DNA of 64,000 nucleotides, from NCBI GenBank assembly GCA_026027325.1, contig JAMSLZ010000003.1:2976001-3040000 (forward strand), in the 5' to 3' direction. The stretch comes from Actinomucor elegans. Lineage: Eukaryota; Mucoromycota; Mucoromycetes; Mucorales; Mucoraceae. Below the pieces are notes generated by a model. That model ran no database searches. It worked only from the letters and a program-made list of their open reading frames with translations, and was not told the DNA's origin. Numbering within the stretch: the first letter of the stretch is position 1; the number at the start of each line of letters is the position of its first letter. Shown here piece after piece: positions 22,727-34,835 of this stretch. Made by a program: the position numbers and the translations under genes.

Positions 22727-24795
22727 TTAACTAGAATCTGGTTTTAGTTTATCGAGGCGCGCCTGTCTCCATATTGGTCCGTATCTCAACTCAAATACTA
22801 TAGCAATTCTAGAAACAAGTAAAATGAGAGCAAGGGTAGTAAAGCACCATCCGACTCCTATCTTTCGAATTCCTGGTTGTATGACGATAGCGCCAACTGC
22901 ACCTAGGAAACACCTTTGTTTATGCTCATTACATTGTTTTTTTCCCATCTTGGTTATTCTGTGGCACTAACCTCGTAAGATTATTCGAAGCACCAATTGC
23001 TGCCGAATTTTTTGGAAAAAGATCCACGAGAAGCGTATTTACAGCATTGAACGTTGATGCAGCCAAAAAAGACACTAGAAGAGGTTGTGTCAAATTTAAG
23101 ATGCGTTTCATGTAAACGATAGATATACTTAAAAAGTTCATGACGATAGGGATGGCGATATGCAGTTTATAATGCAGACTCCATCCATACAATATCATAG
23201 CTGCAGAAAAAGATACACCCCAAATTAGTGCAATGCCCATCCGCGCCTCTTCAATAGGAAATGTTGGGGGGAGGTTCCCTCTTTGTTCATACATTTCATT
23301 TTTTAGGCGGCTTTTCTTTGTATATAATTAATGGTTCAAGACGTACCTCGATGTGAGCTGCTCATCTATATTTGTTCGCTTGGCTACCTTCTTAAAATTG
23401 TAATTCAGTAACATCCCAGACGTAATAGACCCAAATGAAGAACCAAAGCCATTAGACAGAAAGCATAAACCGACTTGCAGCTCGTTCAAGCCATATAACG
23501 TAGTGAGAAGATCCGTCAGACTAGATAAAACACAATATAGTCCAGCATATTGCAAAGAGTTGTATAGCAAAAGAACAGCAACGTCTTTTTCCTTCAGATA
23601 GACAAATGATTGCAGAAAGTTTGGGAATTTCCGAAGCTTGCCGTTGGATGAACTGTTTAATTTGGTAGGCTCAATTTCTCCCATTGCTGCATCGTCAGTA
23701 GCGATATTTACAATACTATGTTCCTTTTCTTTGCTGATAACGGCTTCGACACTTGTTATTTGCGATTGTCGGTTACTTTTAGGGCCGGTAGTCGTCTGTT
23801 TCTTAGAAGCCTTCTCTACCTCAACGATGCGTCTTTTGTTTTGCCAGTACTGCAGTGGAGTTGGATTAGCATAACGTGAACCGTTATCAACTAGAGACCT
23901 TAAAGTCTCTGGTAGGAAGAAGATCTGTATTAGCCACAGTGGAGCAACTATAATAGCTAGAAACCAAAAGATCCATCTAAACGAATTGGCTTTCATGAGA
24001 ATGGTGTTTGTCTTCGTTTGACGTATTCAACTATACCTCCAACCTAGTGCATGACTTAAAATGCCGCCTATGTAAAGCAATGTAAGAATTATAGATTGCG
24101 TTATAAAATTAATGACAAACCAAGTACTGGCCCAAGAACTGGTCCCAAACTAGTTGACATAGAGAATATGCCCATATAGCCTCCTCTTTCCTCCGGTGTA
24201 GAAATATCACCAATAGTGCCAGCCCCTACAGAGATAGCAGAGCTTGATCCAAATGACTGCAGCATTCGAAAAAATAGTAGCATGGCATAGCTTTGAGAAT
24301 AAGCTAAACCAATACATGCCAGTATGTAGATCAGAAAAGTAATGATATAGACAGGACGACGACCATAGATATCAGATATGCTTCCCCAGAACGAAGGTGA
24401 TATACCTTGGGATACCATGTACATAGTCACAGTAAGGCTCGCCATTTGCTCGGTTATGCTCATGTCCTAAAGAAGCACGTTGTGAGAAAGGATATAAACA
24501 TATATATATATATATAATTCAATATATTTACTTTTTGTATTTTGTTTAGTGCTGGAAAGTATATATTGGTGGAAAAAGGACTAAAAAAACCGGATGTAGC
24601 TGCAATGGCGACGATAAAAGCCTTTCCTTTACTTGTGAATATGGAATAAGGGTTATTGGATATACTTGTATCAGTCTCTTCTGGTATTTTTTCAAATGCA
24701 TTGGCAATTGTAATTGAAGAAGCAAAATTGTCATCTAGCAAAGTTATTCCAGTTGCTTGCTCAATAGGCAAGTTGTCATTTTCATACACAACCAT
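22727..24795 (-). CDS. MFS drug:H+ antiporter-like transporter (DHA1)
   Basis: Exons (minus): 24795-24532, 24466-24121, 24067-24037, 23976-23347, 23310-22972 and 22913-22727, giving 598 residues with phase kept throughout. MFS motif A (SDIYGRRPVYI) follows TM2. The antiporter motif C region (GYMGIFSMSTSLGPVLGPVL + GGILSHALGWRW) is rebuilt across a 31-nt exon. A long hydrophilic loop (about residues 240-320) separates the two six-helix halves, and FPIEEARM precedes TM9 as in Qdr/Flr-type carriers. It probably exports small toxic or metabolic compounds by proton antiport at the plasma membrane; the substrate is unknown. The fourth intron is only 36 nt, and its AG acceptor (23311-23312) was chosen for phase. 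Confidence 0.88.
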
Positions 24796-26616
24796 TTACT
24801 AAGAAGAGCTAATGTATCTATAAAAACAAACTGAATAGAAATGAAAAGCGCTCATTGCAGTTGATAAGCATCACTTATATACAAGTGGGATAATCTGGCA
24901 GATCATTGCTGCTTTTTTGTCTTCAAGAAGGTCTTTGCATGTAGATACAGCAGTGTAACCTCACTGTAAAGGTAATATCATTCTGGGTTGCTGTGGACGA
25001 AAATCCCAGAGATACAAGACAAGAAACCGTGTGCCTATCGCAAAATCTAACTGGTTTGTTATTATTTGCATTCGATGGAAGGCGCATTAGACTCTCCACT
25101 GTGCTTTTAATACCATTAATCAAAATTTTTCATAGCACAAGTTTACTGCGATTATAATTTTTTTTTCTTTTGGAATACTATTATCGATAGAACAAAAAAA
25201 AAAAAATCACTTCCTATTAGATATGAATCTTTATCAAAGAGTGCCTTGGGTTAGGGTTTACACTACAAAATCTACTAAAGATCATGGTTACATTAAACCA
25301 TGGAATTTTATGTTGTGATAAGGCACTGATATATGCTCTACCTTGTTCTACAACATTTTCATACACAAATGCGCATGTTTTGAAAGGCCGCAACGAATTT
25401 GAATTATTCATCATAATACCCCTCCCATGTCTACCATGAAACAAGCGAGGTACTACTATTAAATTTTGCCAATGGTCTCATACCAGAACAAAATTTATAT
25501 ATTGAGCCTTTAACGTGCTTTTCTGATAATGAAAAGTCTCAATAGATATAAATTAATTTACTGAAGTTTATGTAAAGTTGTAGGGTGCACAGAATGGTGT
25601 GTATTTCTTTTAAAGGGAAGGTATTGTTCTAAAGTTGTATACACACTTGCCGCGTTCTTTCATGACCACATATGTGGGAAAAAAATTATACGCAGAACAT
25701 TTGGGAAACAAATGTGCACCTGAAATTGACTGTCATACATTTATATTAATTTTAAGTCAAATCGAGATATAATATGGGTTATTAACAAAATAAAATAAAG
25801 CCTTTTTTTTTATAACATTCAATAACAAATGTATACTAGAAATAAAAGGAAATATCTTCCAGTAGTATGTATAGCCTATTCCTTTTAATAAACAGTACAA
25901 CTGTATTCAGTTGCAAGTCCTTTCTGATAATTTTCTAGGGTATTCCCTATTCTTTGAATGCCAAAAAGGATAACAGAATTAAAAAAAAGAAGTCCTGTTG
26001 ATTCAAATTGTTTTTTACACAAATTATGCAATCTTTTCAGTTCTAACTGTTAATTAATAACCTCTCTTATAGGTGTGCCTTATTTTTATATATATATATT
26101 CAATAAATATGGTAATATTAACTAGAAAGAACTGAGTATGTGTAACGTAGTACAGCCGTTTCGAGTGAGTTACACTTAAAGTTACCGAATTAGTGAGATA
26201 ATGCTCATCAGTAGCAAATCAAATGTTTATTCAACGAGGTTAATATTAAGCATGATATATGGATTTAATAAACACCTTTTGATTAAATAATAATGCACTC
26301 TTCTTCTTTGTTTAATTTTTTTCTTATGCCTTTTTTCTTAAAATGGCCGAGATGTTTGTTAAACAAAAGACGATGTTTTATCATACAATGTAGCAATGAA
26401 CTTGAATGAACATTCAGTTTATTCTTTTATTTGGAATTTGTTGAGATGATTCTTGAAGGATGGCGCCATTAACTAAATAATAATGTACTCTTTTGCTTGG
26501 ATGAGTGTTTTATTTATTTCTTTTCTTCACAACCAAGAAGTTTATGTAATATCTGCATTACTCTTCAAAAAAAAAAAAGTTTTTGGTATATGCAACAATT
26601 CATGCTGAACATGAGG

Positions 26617-26654
26617 CATTAGTCTGATGCAACGTTAAGTCGAAATCTATAGAG
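26617..26654 (+). repeat. Dispersed repeat, left half
   Basis: ATTAGTCTGATGCAACGTTA followed by AGTCGAAATCTATAGAG, a diverged copy. Confidence 0.4.
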
Positions 26655-26883
26655 TATTCGTATACAACGATAGAAAGTAGTCTATTATAGAAAGCATAAT
26701 ATACCATATGCATTTCCGCTAAACAAAAGTTATAACGATAGAAGCAAAATCTCATTTTGAGTGGTTCTAGCATTACTCCGAGATTGATTGAGAAATAATG
26801 CATAGATCAATAGATGTAGCTCATGAAATCTACGTAATTTATTGTTATTCGTTAAGCATAGAAATAGTTTTTTCTGAACATAT

Positions 26884-26948
26884 ACTAATCATCATCTACA
26901 GCATTAAAATCTGACTGATCGAAAGATCCCAGGGATCATTAGGCCTCG
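26884..26948 (+). repeat. Dispersed repeat, both halves
   Basis: ACTAATCATCATCTACAGCATT, then ACTGATCGAAAGATCCCAGG and GATCATTAGGCCTCG. The order and spacing are as in the full copy at 20342. Confidence 0.5.
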
Positions 26949-27184
26949 TTTCAACGATATGCATGTAATCTTATGCCAGCCATTAATGCACTACCTCAAG
27001 GTTTTCATCACCGCTTCGTTGTACGCATTTTTATGCTTGTCATTATTAGGTATTGAGATATACCTAACCCAAAGTGTTTAAAGCTTCAACAGAACTTGAA
27101 CATTTATAAATCAAAATTGTAATCGTATATCTATAGATATTTGTTACAGATTAAGATTATTATATGTATGATACTATAGATGTT

Positions 27185-27230
27185 GATAGATCATTTATCG
27201 ATCGGCGTCAGTCGAATGTTGCATCAGTTA
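27185..27230 (-). repeat. Dispersed repeat, inverted copy
   Basis: On the minus strand it reads ACTGATGCAACATTCGACTG then CCGATCGATAAATGATC, the same order of blocks as plus-strand copies. Confidence 0.45.
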
Positions 27231-27477
27231 TCTAGGGCCAACTTATAATGAGCTTCTACACAACTATTATAGCTTTCTGTTTCACCGACTCAAGGTGATC
27301 TTATTAGATTTTTAATAATTATTGCTAAACTGTTAGTATTTTATATAAGCTATTATCACTAGATCTCTCTACAGTTTTCGGTCAAGTGCCTCATATTACT
27401 GGTACTTTTCATATTCAAGACCAAGTACGTTGGAGCGTAGATAGTGAATTATATATTTTTTTCATAAGGAATGCTAA

Positions 27478-27530
27478 TGATCTTTCAATCTCTCGGACGA
27501 TTTCGGGCAAATGCCGCATCTAAATTACTG
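27478..27530 (-). repeat. Dispersed repeat, inverted copy
   Basis: On the minus strand it reads AGTAATTTAGATGCGGCATT then GAAATCGTCCGAGAGATTGA. It retains both the left core and the CGAGAGAT block. Confidence 0.5.
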
Positions 27531-27858
27531 TTCCATGCCCAAAATGAATTACTACGCCTACGATAGTCTTTATTTTGTCAATGTCTCTGGGGGGTATCCA
27601 TATGAATCATTATATGATCAGCCATAGAACAATACAAAATACGGCTTATTTGACCTCCTATGTTTTTATATTACCTATCTAGATCGATGGAAGAAAAGAG
27701 AATCCGGGGTAAAGTAGCGTGTGTCACATGAAATTCTTCGTCCTGTGTGAAAAATCAAGCTGTTTGTCAGCATAATTAATGTAAAAAGAATAAAATATAC
27801 TCTGGTTATTCAAACTTTGTCATGTCTTTTACTAAATTGTACAACTCGTAAATTAACC

Positions 27859-28892
27859 ATGCAAATCAAAGGAAATACTTTTATCGTTACTGGCGGGTAA
27901 GCCATGATATGCTTTTATTTATTTTCTTTACTTTGATTGCTAAAAAAAAAAAAAACTTGATATAACTAGTGCCAACGGTCTTGGTGAAGCTACTGTTCGT
28001 CAGTTCATCTCTCGAGGTGCTAATGTCGCTGTAAGTGTCTACAGTAAATGATTGCATTAACAATGATTAACTTGCATTGATAATAGATTTTTGATTTGAA
28101 TGACGAGGGAGCGTGAGTACATTAGAATACGCGACTGTTACCTTTTATATGCTCACGTTATCAATTGTGCAGTGAAGAACTTGCCAAGTCTTTAGGCCCT
28201 AAAGCGTTTGTGCCTGGTAAAGTGGATGTTACTTCTGAAGAAGCAGTTCGCGTTGCTTTGGAGAAGACAGTAGCTAAATTTGGTCGCATCGCTGGTGTTG
28301 TAAATTGTGGTGGTGTAGCTACAGCTGCAAAGACTGCTCGTCGCGGCAAGTCTGCTCACACAATGACAGTGGAATTATTCGACTTTACTGTGCGTGTCAA
28401 CTTGATTGGCACCTTTAATGTTTGTAAACAAGTCGCCCAAGTGATGGCAAATCAAGATGCTTTTAATGACGATGGAGAACGCGGTGTCATCATCAATACA
28501 GCCTCTGTTGCATATCAAGATGGTCAAACTGGTCAAGTTGCCTACAGTGCTAGTAAGAGCGGCGTTGTTGGCATGGGCCTTCCAATGGCCCGTGATCTTG
28601 CTCCTGCGGGCATTCGTGTAATGACGATTGCTCCTGGTATTTTCGGTAAGTAGCAAGTCCTTTACAAGAGAATAGTTTTATCTAACTTGTTTTTTTTGGG
28701 AGGTTAGAAACTAATATGACTGCCGTGATGAATGAAGCTGCCAAAGCCAAGGTCATTAAAGATGCTGTTTTCCCTGAGCGTATGGGCCGTCCTAACGAAT
28801 ATGCTTTGCTTGCCTGTCATATTGTTGAAAACGGCATGTTGAACGGTGAGGTGATCCGTATTGATGCTGCTAGTCGTCTTGGTAAATTGTAA
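27859..28892 (+). CDS. Short-chain dehydrogenase, 3-hydroxyacyl-CoA dehydrogenase type-2 (HSD10)-like
   Basis: Exons 27859-27896, 27970-28030, 28087-28112, 28173-28645 and 28708-28892 give 260 residues. The Rossmann NAD-binding motif TGGANGLG (residues 11-18) is split by intron 1. The catalytic triad is Ser153, Tyr166 and Lys170 (YSASK), with NCGG in place of the usual NNAG. The sequence between (FDLNDEGAEELAKSLG, VDVTSEEAVRVAL) follows HSD17B10, which oxidises short branched 3-hydroxyacyl-CoAs in mitochondrial isoleucine and fatty-acid breakdown. No clear presequence is present. The gene is convergent with THI6, with only 58 bases between stops. Confidence 0.9.
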
Positions 28893-28950
28893 AGAAAAGA
28901 TATTATCCAAGAATAAAAAGTGATTATCGCTGGTAGTTTATTATAAAAAG

Positions 28951-30602
28951 TTATGGGATTGCACGTACTTTAGCGTAATTCTTAATGATCTCAGGTGAAT
29001 TAGTTACATTATATAGCTCATCAATTAGAGCAGCACGGAAAGTACCAGGACCGTTAACATATTCGCGAGCGGCAGCGATTTCTGAAGCAACTGTGACAGT
29101 GAGGATACCAGCTACAGTAGCTAGCAAATAATCATCTCGATTGGCGGCAGTAAAGCATGCGACAACAGAAGATACCATGCATCCACTGCCAGTAATCAAA
29201 GGTAATAAAGCATCACCATTCTCAATAGCAAATACACGTTCACCATCAGAGATATAATCAGTAGGACCCGTTAAACCAATAACACAGTTATTCTCCTTTG
29301 CCAATCTTTTGACAGCATTGACCATGACAGTTTCCTCGTTTTCACCTATCGAATCAACACCTCTTGACTTTCCTCCAAGGCCTGCCATGGATAAAATTTC
29401 TCCTGCGTTTCCTTTAACTACTGTCAAGTCGCATTCTCTCAAAAATCTTTGGATGATATCCTTTCTGTACTGAGTAGCACCACATCCAACCGGATCCAAC
29501 ACAACAGGGTTCTTGTGACGCGCATTAGCTTGTGCAGCTGCCACCATCATATCCACGTCGTTTAATGTACCCATGTTCAACAACATAGCACCATTCACTG
29601 CTGCAAGATCCAATAGTTCCTGGCGATTAGTCGACATGATAGGTGAAGCGCCTACTGCTAAAGTAGCATTGGCGTTATCGTTGATCACCACAAAGTCTAT
29701 TAAGATTAGAGTCTATCAGCTAAACAGCGTACATATAAATATGATTGTACTCACTTGTGATATGATGAACCAATGGTGATTTCATTTTGATATTCTTTGC
29801 AGCTTGAACTGCAAAATCAATAGCATCTTCAACTGTATCGTTAGGCTTGACACCGATTTTAACAAAGCTTTGACGAATAAGATCCATTAATTCCTCGCAT
29901 GCGACCTTAGGATCCTCGGCTGCCATGATAGCAGAAACAATAGCAAGGCCATCGACATGCAATTTACCTGTACTCGAGCCTTCCAATAACTCGCAAGCGT
30001 TCTTAGCACTAATACCACCAATAGCAACCGTAGGAATAGGATTGGCTTCCATAGATTTAAGGATATCTGCAAATAGAAAAAAAAAAAAAAAAAGTTGAAA
30101 ATCGAGTACAAAAATGCATTGAATGTAACTATTTCTTACTCTTTACACCTTCAATGCCTAAGGGTGCTTTAATATTCTTCTTTGTCGAAGTAAACCAGAC
30201 AGCTCCAATACCAAGGTAATCAGCACCATCACGAATAGCAATAGCAGCTTCTTCTTCAGTGTTGCAAGAGACACCAATGATCTTTTTGGGACCCAAGATT
30301 TGGCGTGCTTGAGCCAATGGCATGTCGTCTTGTCCAATGTGAACACCTTCAGCATCAATAGCTTGAGCCACGTCGAGGCGATCGTTGATAATAAGAGGTA
30401 CGCCGTATTTACGGGTCAATTGTTTGACTTTCAAGGCAAAGTCAATGAAAGCGCCTGTTTCGGTTTCTTTCTCGCGTAATTGGACTAAAGTAACGCCACC
30501 TTCAAGAGCGCGCTCAATTTGTCCGAGGAATGACTTTCCTTCAGGTACAAGTGAGCGATCAGTAACAAGATAGAGTGAATAATCGACTTTTTTGATAGAC
30601 AT
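28951..30602 (-). CDS. THI6: Bifunctional thiamine-phosphate synthase / hydroxyethylthiazole kinase
   Basis: Exons (minus): 30602-30140, 30066-29755 and 29696-28951 encode 506 residues. The N-terminal half is a ThiE-type TIM barrel (LYLVTDRSL, VTLVQLREKE, HIGQDDMPL, IGVSCNTEEEA, GIGAVWFTSTK) that joins HMP-PP and HET-P to thiamine phosphate. The C-terminal half is ThiM kinase (PLVHHITN-FVVINDNANATLA, DPVGCGA, TGSGCM), which phosphorylates hydroxyethylthiazole. This fusion order is the fungal Thi6 arrangement. The start at 30602 (MSIKKVDYSLYLVTD) fits the family; an in-frame upstream ATG at 30671 would add 23 residues. I looked for a TPP riboswitch in the leader and first intron and saw none. 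Confidence 0.95.
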
Positions 30603-31949
30603 TGGGTGTGAGAAAGGGAAAAGACGGTTGTTTGCTGAGGGGAGAAAAAGGAAAAGACGGGTGGACCCCATCTCTTAGACAATCTCTGTGGCACCTTGAG
30701 CCAGTAGATTTCAGTACTTGAAGCTCAGTTCAGTGATCTATACTTTCCTTCCTTGGCTTGATATCTATCGAATTATGTATATTACCATCTTTGCTTTATA
30801 CATCTAGAAAGATATAGTTAGTTCGGGTATAAAAAACGAGTTTAAGGGTAAAATAAACTCAATTTACTTCATCTATCTCTGAAACAACTTGAAAAATCTA
30901 GGCAAAGTCCCGAAAAATTTGGTCATGTTAAAGGTTCTATTCCACAGATGTAGCACACAAACTACTAACCAGATGTAATATTTAACAAAGATCAGTCGAG
31001 ATCTATTGATCATTAGATCTAGGCTATCGCTAATATGCAGTATATTGAGTGAATTTGTGCCAAAAAAAAAGATCCTAATACTTGCAATGCTTTGGTTTCA
31101 TATTCTTTTTTTAATACCAATACGAGAGTTAAGAGTGTAGTTTTAAAATATGCAAAAAAAAAAAAAAAAAAAAAAAAAAGTATTTTCTTTATGAAGCACA
31201 ATCAATTAAAGGGGATATACAATGTTCTATACTCCATCAAATGTACAATTGAATTCTTTATAAATTCTATTACAACAAGTAATGTCTATTGGTAATTTGA
31301 TGCTATTAAAAGATCAATGCCTACTAAGTTTTTGAGTGGGCCTGAAAACTTAAAAGATTACCTACGATGATCAGAGGCCAATAAAAATCAAAATCTCATA
31401 GTGGTAGTGGATCATTTTTTAATAACAGTAAAGACCTTTTTGACACACTATTCATAATGCAACCTGATTTTGTAAATCTCAAAGCATGTCTTATTACCTT
31501 TATGTCCTTTTTATCATTATTATCATTACTAAATAAACCGAGTTAACTGATCTTGAATGGAGAATAGGAACCAGGGTATTATACAAGCAAAACTCCATAA
31601 CCATAACTACGCTACATATAATTCATTATCTTCTCAAATCTCTATACCAGACCCCTCCTCACCAATATTTCTAATGATTTGTTCCTTCTACACTATTAGA
31701 GGTAGTTATATTGTATCGCTTGTTGTGTCTGAAAGCTGTGTCCGATGTTAACAAAAGAACCGATTGCAAGCATAATCACTGAATAGTATACCGTCCAAAT
31801 TTTTGGCAGCTTCTGATCTACTATAAGGTCTATACCAGGTTTGCTATTTAAAAAAATGGAGTACTACATCCTTTATTCATCTTGAAATCTATATTACAGG
31901 TTCTTTTTTTGCGCATGATCTATCAAACAATCAGTTTTCTTTTTTTTTT
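30603..31949. other. Intergenic region upstream of THI6
   Basis: 1.35 kb holding the THI6 promoter, a full dispersed-repeat copy (30964) and a 26-base A run at 31154-31179. No gene seen. Confidence 0.55.
30964..31023 (+). repeat. Dispersed repeat, both halves
   Basis: ACTAACCAGATGTAATATTT, short spacer, CAGTCGAGATCTATTGATCA, TTAGATCTAGG. It is one of the best-preserved copies. Confidence 0.55.
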
Positions 31950-32333
31950 CTACTTTCTCTTTCCCTTGACAGCAGCTTTTTTAGTGGCACCACCGCTTGC
32001 AACCACCTTCTTCATGGCTGCTGAAACAGCTTCATCACTTTCAATCCAAGAAATGTCACCCAAATCCAAATCACCAAAACGCTTCTGAAACTTGGTCAAT
32101 TGTTCACTTTCGTCAGTAACGCCTTCCTTCAACATGGCAGGGTTCCAAAGAGGATGATTGCGAGTGTCTTTGGTTAAACGGATTTGATTACGAGTGGGTG
32201 AGGTTGTTCTGACAGTATAAGTTGCACCGTTGCTTAAAACGATAGTTTGAAGAAACTTTTCGGGCTTTGTGGCTTGTGTGGAGGCATGTCTGATTTGTAC
32301 AAGTTGTGAAGCTAATCGAGTTGTTCTAAGCAT
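31950..32333 (-). CDS. MRPL36: Mitochondrial ribosomal protein bL31m
   Basis: Single exon, 127 residues from the ATG at 32333 (MLRTTRLASQL...). The basic, hydroxylated N-terminus looks like a mitochondrial presequence. The conserved core (LSNGATYTVRTTSPTRNQIR ... DTRNHPLWNPA) matches fungal bL31m, a large-subunit protein near the mitoribosomal central protuberance. The Lys/Ala-rich C-terminus is typical of the fungal form. An upstream in-frame ATG (32399) adds a low-complexity run (NKNKKNPKTFFF) and is less likely. The gene is divergent from PET127, 186 bases start to start. Confidence 0.88.
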   Translation of the reverse strand: MLRTTRLASQLVQIRHASTQATKPEKFLQTIVLSNGATYTVRTTSPTRNQIRLTKDTRNHPLWNPAMLKEGVTDESEQLTKFQKRFGDLDLGDISWIESDEAVSAAMKKVVASGGATKKAAVKGKRK

Positions 32334-32519
32334 GATGATTGATCTAAATCTTTGAGGTAAAAAAAAAAAGGTTTTTGGATTTTTTTTGTTTTTGTTCAAG
32401 GAACCTGGAAGGGCTCCAATTCTTGAATGAAAGCAGTCACCCAGCGTTACGAAAAAAGATCTGTCAAAATTTTAGAAGGCAACTGCTTCGGTGAACCCTT
32501 TTTTTTTTGCTCTAGGATT
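32334..32519. promoter_or_regulatory. Shared divergent promoter of bL31m and PET127
   Basis: Only 186 bases separate the two start codons, so the leaders and promoters of two nucleus-encoded mitochondrial genes must overlap. It contains A/T homopolymers (32357-32367, 32500-32508) but no motif I can name with confidence. Confidence 0.6.
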
Positions 32520-34700
32520 ATGCTTAGCTTGAGAAAGACTATCATACAGACAAGGTCTGTCTATGGACCTTGTTTACAGAAATTATATTCTACAAAAGAA
32601 ATCACTAAAGATATCGAGCCAATACAATCATTCAAAGACAAAAATGGCATTACCGAAGTGTACGTCGTTCATCGATCGAAATCAGGACGAAAAAAAAAGC
32701 ATAATAAAGTTCCTCTGTCTCAACGATTAAAAACTATGGCTGTGCCAAGTAATGACGAAACTTGGATCGAGATTCCCAAAGATAAAACTTATGAACGTAA
32801 GTTTTGAGATAATCTAGTTTAGATCTTGCTAGATCTAACTTATTTATTGGGCCTTTATAGGTGTTACTCCTCCCAATAACGTAGACGTAGCCACACTAGC
32901 TCATGGATTAGAGAAAGTGTTATTCAAGTAAGAGTTCTTTGCGTAGTATCCTGAATCATGGTTACTGATATTGATTTAGCCCAGGAGTTCACTATTTGAA
33001 AGATCCTAGAACAAAATACTATAATTTTACACCCTACCTCGAAAATATTACTCAGCCTTTGGACTTTGACTTTGAAGCGCTTCAACCCTATATTACCTCT
33101 TCCAAAGATAATGTAAGGAACAATTCAAGGGTAATAGGATAGTGTGTTAACTGGGACGATATAGAGTTTAATTGATTTAGCAAAAGATATGAAGAAACGA
33201 TATGTTGGATCCACTTCTTCAGTGTCCGCTGTTTTGTCACATCTTTATTTTGTCATGTCAAACTTTAAGCTTGTGAACACATCTTGTTTGTCACGCGCTT
33301 TTCGTAACGAGGTATGCGTCTCACTCGCTCGCTTTAGATTTTACTTGATAGTTTACTGACACACAATAGCCACGAAAATTCACTCGAGGAACGCGGGTAG
33401 CTTCTTCTATTTACTTGAGATGGAAAGATGGTGTATATGCAGTGGACGTAGACAAGTCTTATGATGTAGATGAAACAGTGTTATCCGTCATGGTAAGTAA
33501 GGAACCAAGTTCAACCTGCGTGATTTTTAAACGCATTTTTATAGGGCAAATCTCTTGAGAAAGCGTTGACGTTGGAACCAGAGGAATTTAAACGCTACCT
33601 CAAAGAAAACTCTGACCAGATTACTGAAGAAGAGAGACATCAGCCTGAATCTTATGCTTATGGACAAGTAAGTGGCCTAATCATTTGTGCAAAGTAGGTT
33701 GAACTGAACATTTGCGGTAGTTGGGTAAATTTCTATTGAGATCCCAGCTTGATTGCTTCGATGCACGTTTACCGAGAGGCACGTTTGATTTAAAGACAAG
33801 AGCAGCTATGCCAGTTCGATTAGATATCCGCAACTATACAGTAAGTTTTCTAGAGTAGGAAATACGATAGTTACCAACATAAATGACAGGACTACTTGGG
33901 TTACTCGTTAAAACGGGCTCACGGACTGTACGAATCCTTTGAGCGGGAATACTACGATATGATTCGATCTGCGTTCTTAAAATACAGGTAAACAATACAT
34001 GAAACACGAATGGCTTGTGTTTAACAACCTTGCTAGTTTCCAAGTGCGCATTGGACACATGGACGGTATTTTGGTAGCTTATCATAATACCAGGAAAATA
34101 TTTGGTTTCCAGTACATCTCTAGAGAAGAAATGGATTCTCGCTTGTTCGGATCCACCAAACTAGGCGATGAAGTGTTTAGAAACGCATTAGTGATGTTTG
34201 AGTCTATTTTAGACCAAGCTACACAGAAATACCCTGAACAAACGCTGAGATTGTCATTTGATACAAAGCTCAACAGAAAGACACTCAATGCAACTACCAA
34301 CATCTTTGTAGAGGCTGTACCAGATGAAACCAATCATGAATCTGCGCCCGCTAGCGAAGATTTGGATGAGTTCTTTCAAACAGACGAACAGGGAACACTG
34401 CTTGATCCTCATGATAAACTCACGCTGTATGAACTAGATACGCAGTCTTTTGTGAATGGTGAATTGATACAAGGTCCTTTACGCATGAAGAACCCTTCCA
34501 AAGACGTATGGACTGTGCGTACAAACTTAAAGGAGGTGCTTTCAGATAACGACCCATTAAAGCGTGACAAGTTTAGAACGATGCGTAAGATGCAAGCGGA
34601 ACTGTACGTTCCTGGAAAGAACTCAAACCCCATGTTGAAAAAGTTTAAAAGCATGAGTGATGCAGTGTTACGTCAAGAGAATCGAAATGCTAAAGCCTGA
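32520..34700 (+). CDS. PET127: Pet127-like mitochondrial RNA-processing protein
   Basis: Nine exons: 32520-32796, 32861-32927, 32980-33112, 33165-33311, 33370-33492, 33545-33667, 33721-33840, 33890-33987 and 34037-34700. All introns are GT-AG (49-64 nt), and 583 residues result. Recognisable Pet127 blocks are LAHGLEKVLFN-PGVHYLKDPR, LAKDMKKRYVGSTSS, RSQLDCFDARLPRGTFDLKT (an acidic/Lys pair of PD-(D/E)XK type), EREYYDMIRSAFLKY and HMDGILVAYHNTRKIFGFQY. Yeast Pet127 is a mitochondrial membrane-associated protein needed for 5' processing and turnover of mitochondrial RNAs. The N-terminus (MLSLRKTIIQTRSVYG) looks like a presequence. The product is shorter than yeast Pet127, mainly at the ends. 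Confidence 0.92.
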
Positions 34701-34835
34701 TTGCCAATCAATAAAGCATTCATTGACTTGGAAACACTTAATATAAACTATAATAGGATTTTATTTGTTGGAGAATGCACTTTTAAGAAACAAACAGTAG
34801 GGATAATGTAGAATATAGAATAAGATGAAAGGGTA

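Larger units (their letters stand above)
24796..27858. other. Gene-free 3-kb block rich in A/T runs and repeat copies
   Basis: Between the MFS gene and the SDR gene. The small open frames have no recognisable content. Contains dispersed-repeat copies at 26617, 26884, 27185 and 27478 in both orientations. Confidence 0.6.

Noticed and set aside
30603..30900. TPP riboswitch upstream of THI6
   Set aside because: No CUGAGA-type conserved core or alternative-splice arrangement is visible in the leader.
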